Assembly (NCBI GenBank): GCA_030037035.1
Contig: JASHSA010000064.1
Coordinates: 1-22,636 of the forward strand
DNA from: Thermoplasmata archaeon
Lineage (GTDB): Archaea; Thermoplasmatota; Thermoplasmata; Lutacidiplasmatales; UBA184
Direction of reading: 5' to 3'
DNA: 22,636 nt
Positions 20,782 to 22,636 of the stretch are shown in pieces (positions within the stretch are counted from its first letter, which is position 1; each line of letters opens with the position of its first letter). The notes under the pieces were generated by a model. It was given only the letters and a program-made list of their open reading frames with translations. It did not search any database and was not told the DNA's origin. The translations under genes and the position numbers were made by a program.

Positions 20782-22636
20782 GTGAGCGTTCCCGGCCCCC
20801 CGGCGGGACTCTGGGCGCTCAGCCTGGCGCTCTGGGGGGCGCAGGCGGCGGTCGTCGGAGAGGCGGTGCGGGGCGTCGCCGGACGCTACCTCACGCTGCT
20901 GCGCCCCGGCGAGGCGATCGAGCGGCTCGTCCTCGACCTCTATCTCGGCGGGGCGGTGCTCTACCTCCTCGCGGCCGTCGAGCTCGGGGCGTTCACGCCC
21001 CCGGTCGTCCTCGCCGTCCCCGTGGTCGCCGCGGCGGTCCTCCTCTACCGGGTCGGGCGCGTGCGCGCCCGGGGGGAGGCCCCTCACGCCGCGGAGCGGC
21101 TCCTACGGGGGCTCGGGAGCGGCTGGGCGATCGTGGCCCTCGCCTCCGCGCTCGGACTGTATCTGGTCGAGGTCGCCGTCGCCTCCCCCGTAGCGAGCGG
21201 CAACACCTACGACTCGTCGCTCCTCAGCACCTACGTCGCCCTGCTCCTGCAGCACGGCAGCGTGCCGCTCTCGTTCCGACCGTACGGCGCGGCGTCGATC
21301 CTCTACCCCCAGGGGAGCACCGTCTGGCTCGGCTGGGCCCAACTCGACTTCGGGCTTCCCCCGGCGCGGACGGCGCTGCTCGTGACACCGCTCTTCCTCG
21401 CGCTTCCCCCGCTCCCGGGCTACGTCCTCGGCCGACGCCTGGTCGGCAGCGAGCGTGCCGGCGCGGCGTTCGCGCTCGCGCTCGCGTTCCTCGGACCGTC
21501 GACCCGCGCCCTGGTCGGGGGGAGCAACGACTTCGTGCTCGCGACACCGCTCGTGCTCCTCCTGGCGGCGAGGTCGATGGCCTGGGGCCGACCCGGCGCC
21601 CCGTCCGCCCGCGACGCGGCGACGTTCGGACTGCTCCTAGGCTACGCCGGCGCCTTGAACGTCGTCGGGACCGAGTGGATGCTGCCGGCGCTGCTCGTCC
21701 TCGGCGTCAGCTCGACGCCACGGTTCGGGGGACGCGTCGTCGCCTGGGGCGCCCGGTGGCTCACCGCCGCGGGCGCCGCGCTCGTCGCCGGAGTTCCGTC
21801 GATCTACGTCCTTGTCCTGGCCCGGGCCCGCCCGGCGAGCCTCGCCGGCGAGCTGAGCGTCCCGTCGTCCCGGGCGGTCGGGATCGGCCTCGCGCAGTGG
21901 ATCGGCGAGGTCGACCCGTTCCTCTTCCGCGCGAGCGACACCGCCCTGTCGCCGGTCCCGATCGTCCGGCTCGAGCTCGCCGTCCTGCTGGTCGCCGGCG
22001 CGGGGGCGCTGATCGTTCTCGCGACCGCCGAGCGGCCGTCGTCCTGGTCGGCGTTCTCGCGCTGGGCGGCGTCCGCGGGGCTCGCCGTCGTCGGCTGGGA
22101 GCTGCTGCTGCTCGCCTCCGGCGTCCCCGGCTCGCCGGTCCGGGACGCCGCGTTCGTCTCGAACGCCGGCGAGCTCGGCGTCTCGCTGTTCGTCGTCTAC
22201 GGCCTGGTCGCCGCGGTACCGATCGCCCTCGCGCTCGAGCGCGTCGGGCAGCGGCACGCGGCCGACCCTCCGGGGCCCGGGGCCCCGCGCAGGACCGCTC
22301 GGCAGGCGGAGCTGCGGGCGCTTGCGCCGTTCGCGCTCGCCGTCGTCCTGATCGTCCCCGCGGCGGTGCTGACGCCGACCTCGCTCTCCCCGGTGCTCCA
22401 GAGCTACTACCACGACTTCGGCAGCGTCTCGGGGGCCGACTTCGCCCTGCTGGAGGACGCCTCCGCGTTCGTGCCGGCCGGCTCCCGGGTGCTGGTCGCC
22501 CCCGGGAGCGCCGCGGAGTTCCTACCGGGGTACGTCCGTGGGATCACGTTGCTCTACCCGATGGAGCCCGGGTTCTCGCGCGCGAACGGCTCGTACTCGC
22601 TCGTCGTCCGCGACCTGACGAACGGCACGCTCGATG
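20782..22636 (+). CDS. Large polytopic membrane protein, possible GT-C-type glycosyltransferase (3' end outside window)
   Basis: The frame from the GTG at 20782 is open to the window edge, giving 618 residues without a stop. It alternates hydrophobic helices (about ten or more) with short Arg-rich loops. After two or three N-terminal helices comes an external-looking segment, SGNTYDSSLLSTYVALLLQH, then ASILYPQGSTVWLGW. After more helices there is a soluble part with AFVPAGSRVLVAPGSAAEFLPGY. An acidic/polar first large loop, a later YP.G motif and a C-terminal external domain are features of GT-C membrane glycosyltransferases that use lipid-linked sugars, but no diagnostic motif is exact, so that is inference. 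The flippase next door and its location in an envelope module support a glycan role. The start is chosen from the TATA-like string 27 bases upstream. Confidence 0.65.
   Translation, partial: MSVPGPPAGLWALSLALWGAQAAVVGEAVRGVAGRYLTLLRPGEAIERLVLDLYLGGAVLYLLAAVELGAFTPPVVLAVPVVAAAVLLYRVGRVRARGEAPHAAERLLRGLGSGWAIVALASALGLYLVEVAVASPVASGNTYDSSLLSTYVALLLQHGSVPLSFRPYGAASILYPQGSTVWLGWAQLDFGLPPARTALLVTPLFLALPPLPGYVLGRRLVGSERAGAAFALALAFLGPSTRALVGGSNDFVLATPLVLLLAARSMAWGRPGAPSARDAATFGLLLGYAGALNVVGTEWMLPALLVLGVSSTPRFGGRVVAWGARWLTAAGAALVAGVPSIYVLVLARARPASLAGELSVPSSRAVGIGLAQWIGEVDPFLFRASDTALSPVPIVRLELAVLLVAGAGALIVLATAERPSSWSAFSRWAASAGLAVVGWELLLLASGVPGSPVRDAAFVSNAGELGVSLFVVYGLVAAVPIALALERVGQRHAADPPGPGAPRRTARQAELRALAPFALAVVLIVPAAVLTPTSLSPVLQSYYHDFGSVSGADFALLEDASAFVPAGSRVLVAPGSAAEFLPGYVRGITLLYPMEPGFSRANGSYSLVVRDLTNGTLD

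Noticed and set aside
20161..20784. Exact 13-base direct repeat GCTCGGGTCCGTG at 20161-20173 and 20772-20784, the second including a start codon.
   Set aside because: Flanks show no further similarity, and 13-base GC-rich matches are expected by chance in a window of this size and composition.
21455..22413. Open frames on both strands inside the large membrane protein region.
   Set aside because: They are Arg/Pro/Gly-rich shadows, while the + frame from 20782 is open throughout with a coherent membrane-protein pattern.

Overview
This window is archaeal chromosomal DNA of very high GC content. The archaeal assignment rests on an exosome Rrp42 subunit, ribosomal protein eL43, RNA polymerase subunit Rpo12, an archaeal-type EF-2 with the diphthamide histidine, RadB and a family-B DNA polymerase. 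A large surface protein carries 'GLPSGT.W' repeats and many N-glycosylation sequons. I associate such repeats with uncultivated Thermoplasmata (Thermoplasmatota), so that phylum is my best guess, from memory of the families and not from a search. Genes are tightly packed. Many starts have no leader or a short one: small AT-rich TATA-like islands sit about 25-29 bases before the start codon.

Layout. 1-683: end of an RNA-processing/translation operon (rrp42, rpl37ae), then rpo12. 670-3516 (-): a 948-residue membrane-anchored surface protein (seven-bladed propeller, GLPSG repeats, PKD-like domains). 3630-6330 (+): an RNase J-like beta-CASP nuclease, radB and the O6-alkylguanine repair protein ogt. 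6331-6565: a gap between convergent genes holding four copies of an unexplained spaced inverted repeat. 6566-9877 (-): a short str operon, rpsL-rpsG-EF-2. 9955-13075 (+): family 4 uracil-DNA glycosylase and DNA polymerase B, divergent from rpsL around one TATA-like element. 13059-15135 (-): purM and an EamA-type transporter. 15217-16581 (+): dihydroorotase, divergent from purM. 16635-17558 (-): a DedA-type membrane protein behind an unrecognised 81-residue protein. 17618-22636: a cell-surface module with two paralogous small membrane proteins on either side of a MOP-family polysaccharide flippase, followed by a divergent large polytopic membrane protein that runs off the window.

The genes fall into four themes: information processing (exosome, ribosome, RNA polymerase, EF-2); DNA repair and replication (RadB, Ogt, UDG, PolB); nucleotide synthesis (PurM, dihydroorotase); and envelope or glycan functions. 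I see no tRNA or rRNA gene, insertion sequence, integrase or CRISPR array. No gene-free stretch exceeds 300 bases; the longest is 6331-6565.

The items most worth a second look are the repeat array at 6371-6525, changes in two EF-2 GTPase motifs that are normally near-invariant, the paralogous membrane-protein pair around the flippase, and a perfect 10-bp inverted repeat with a short upstream ORF before one of those paralogues.
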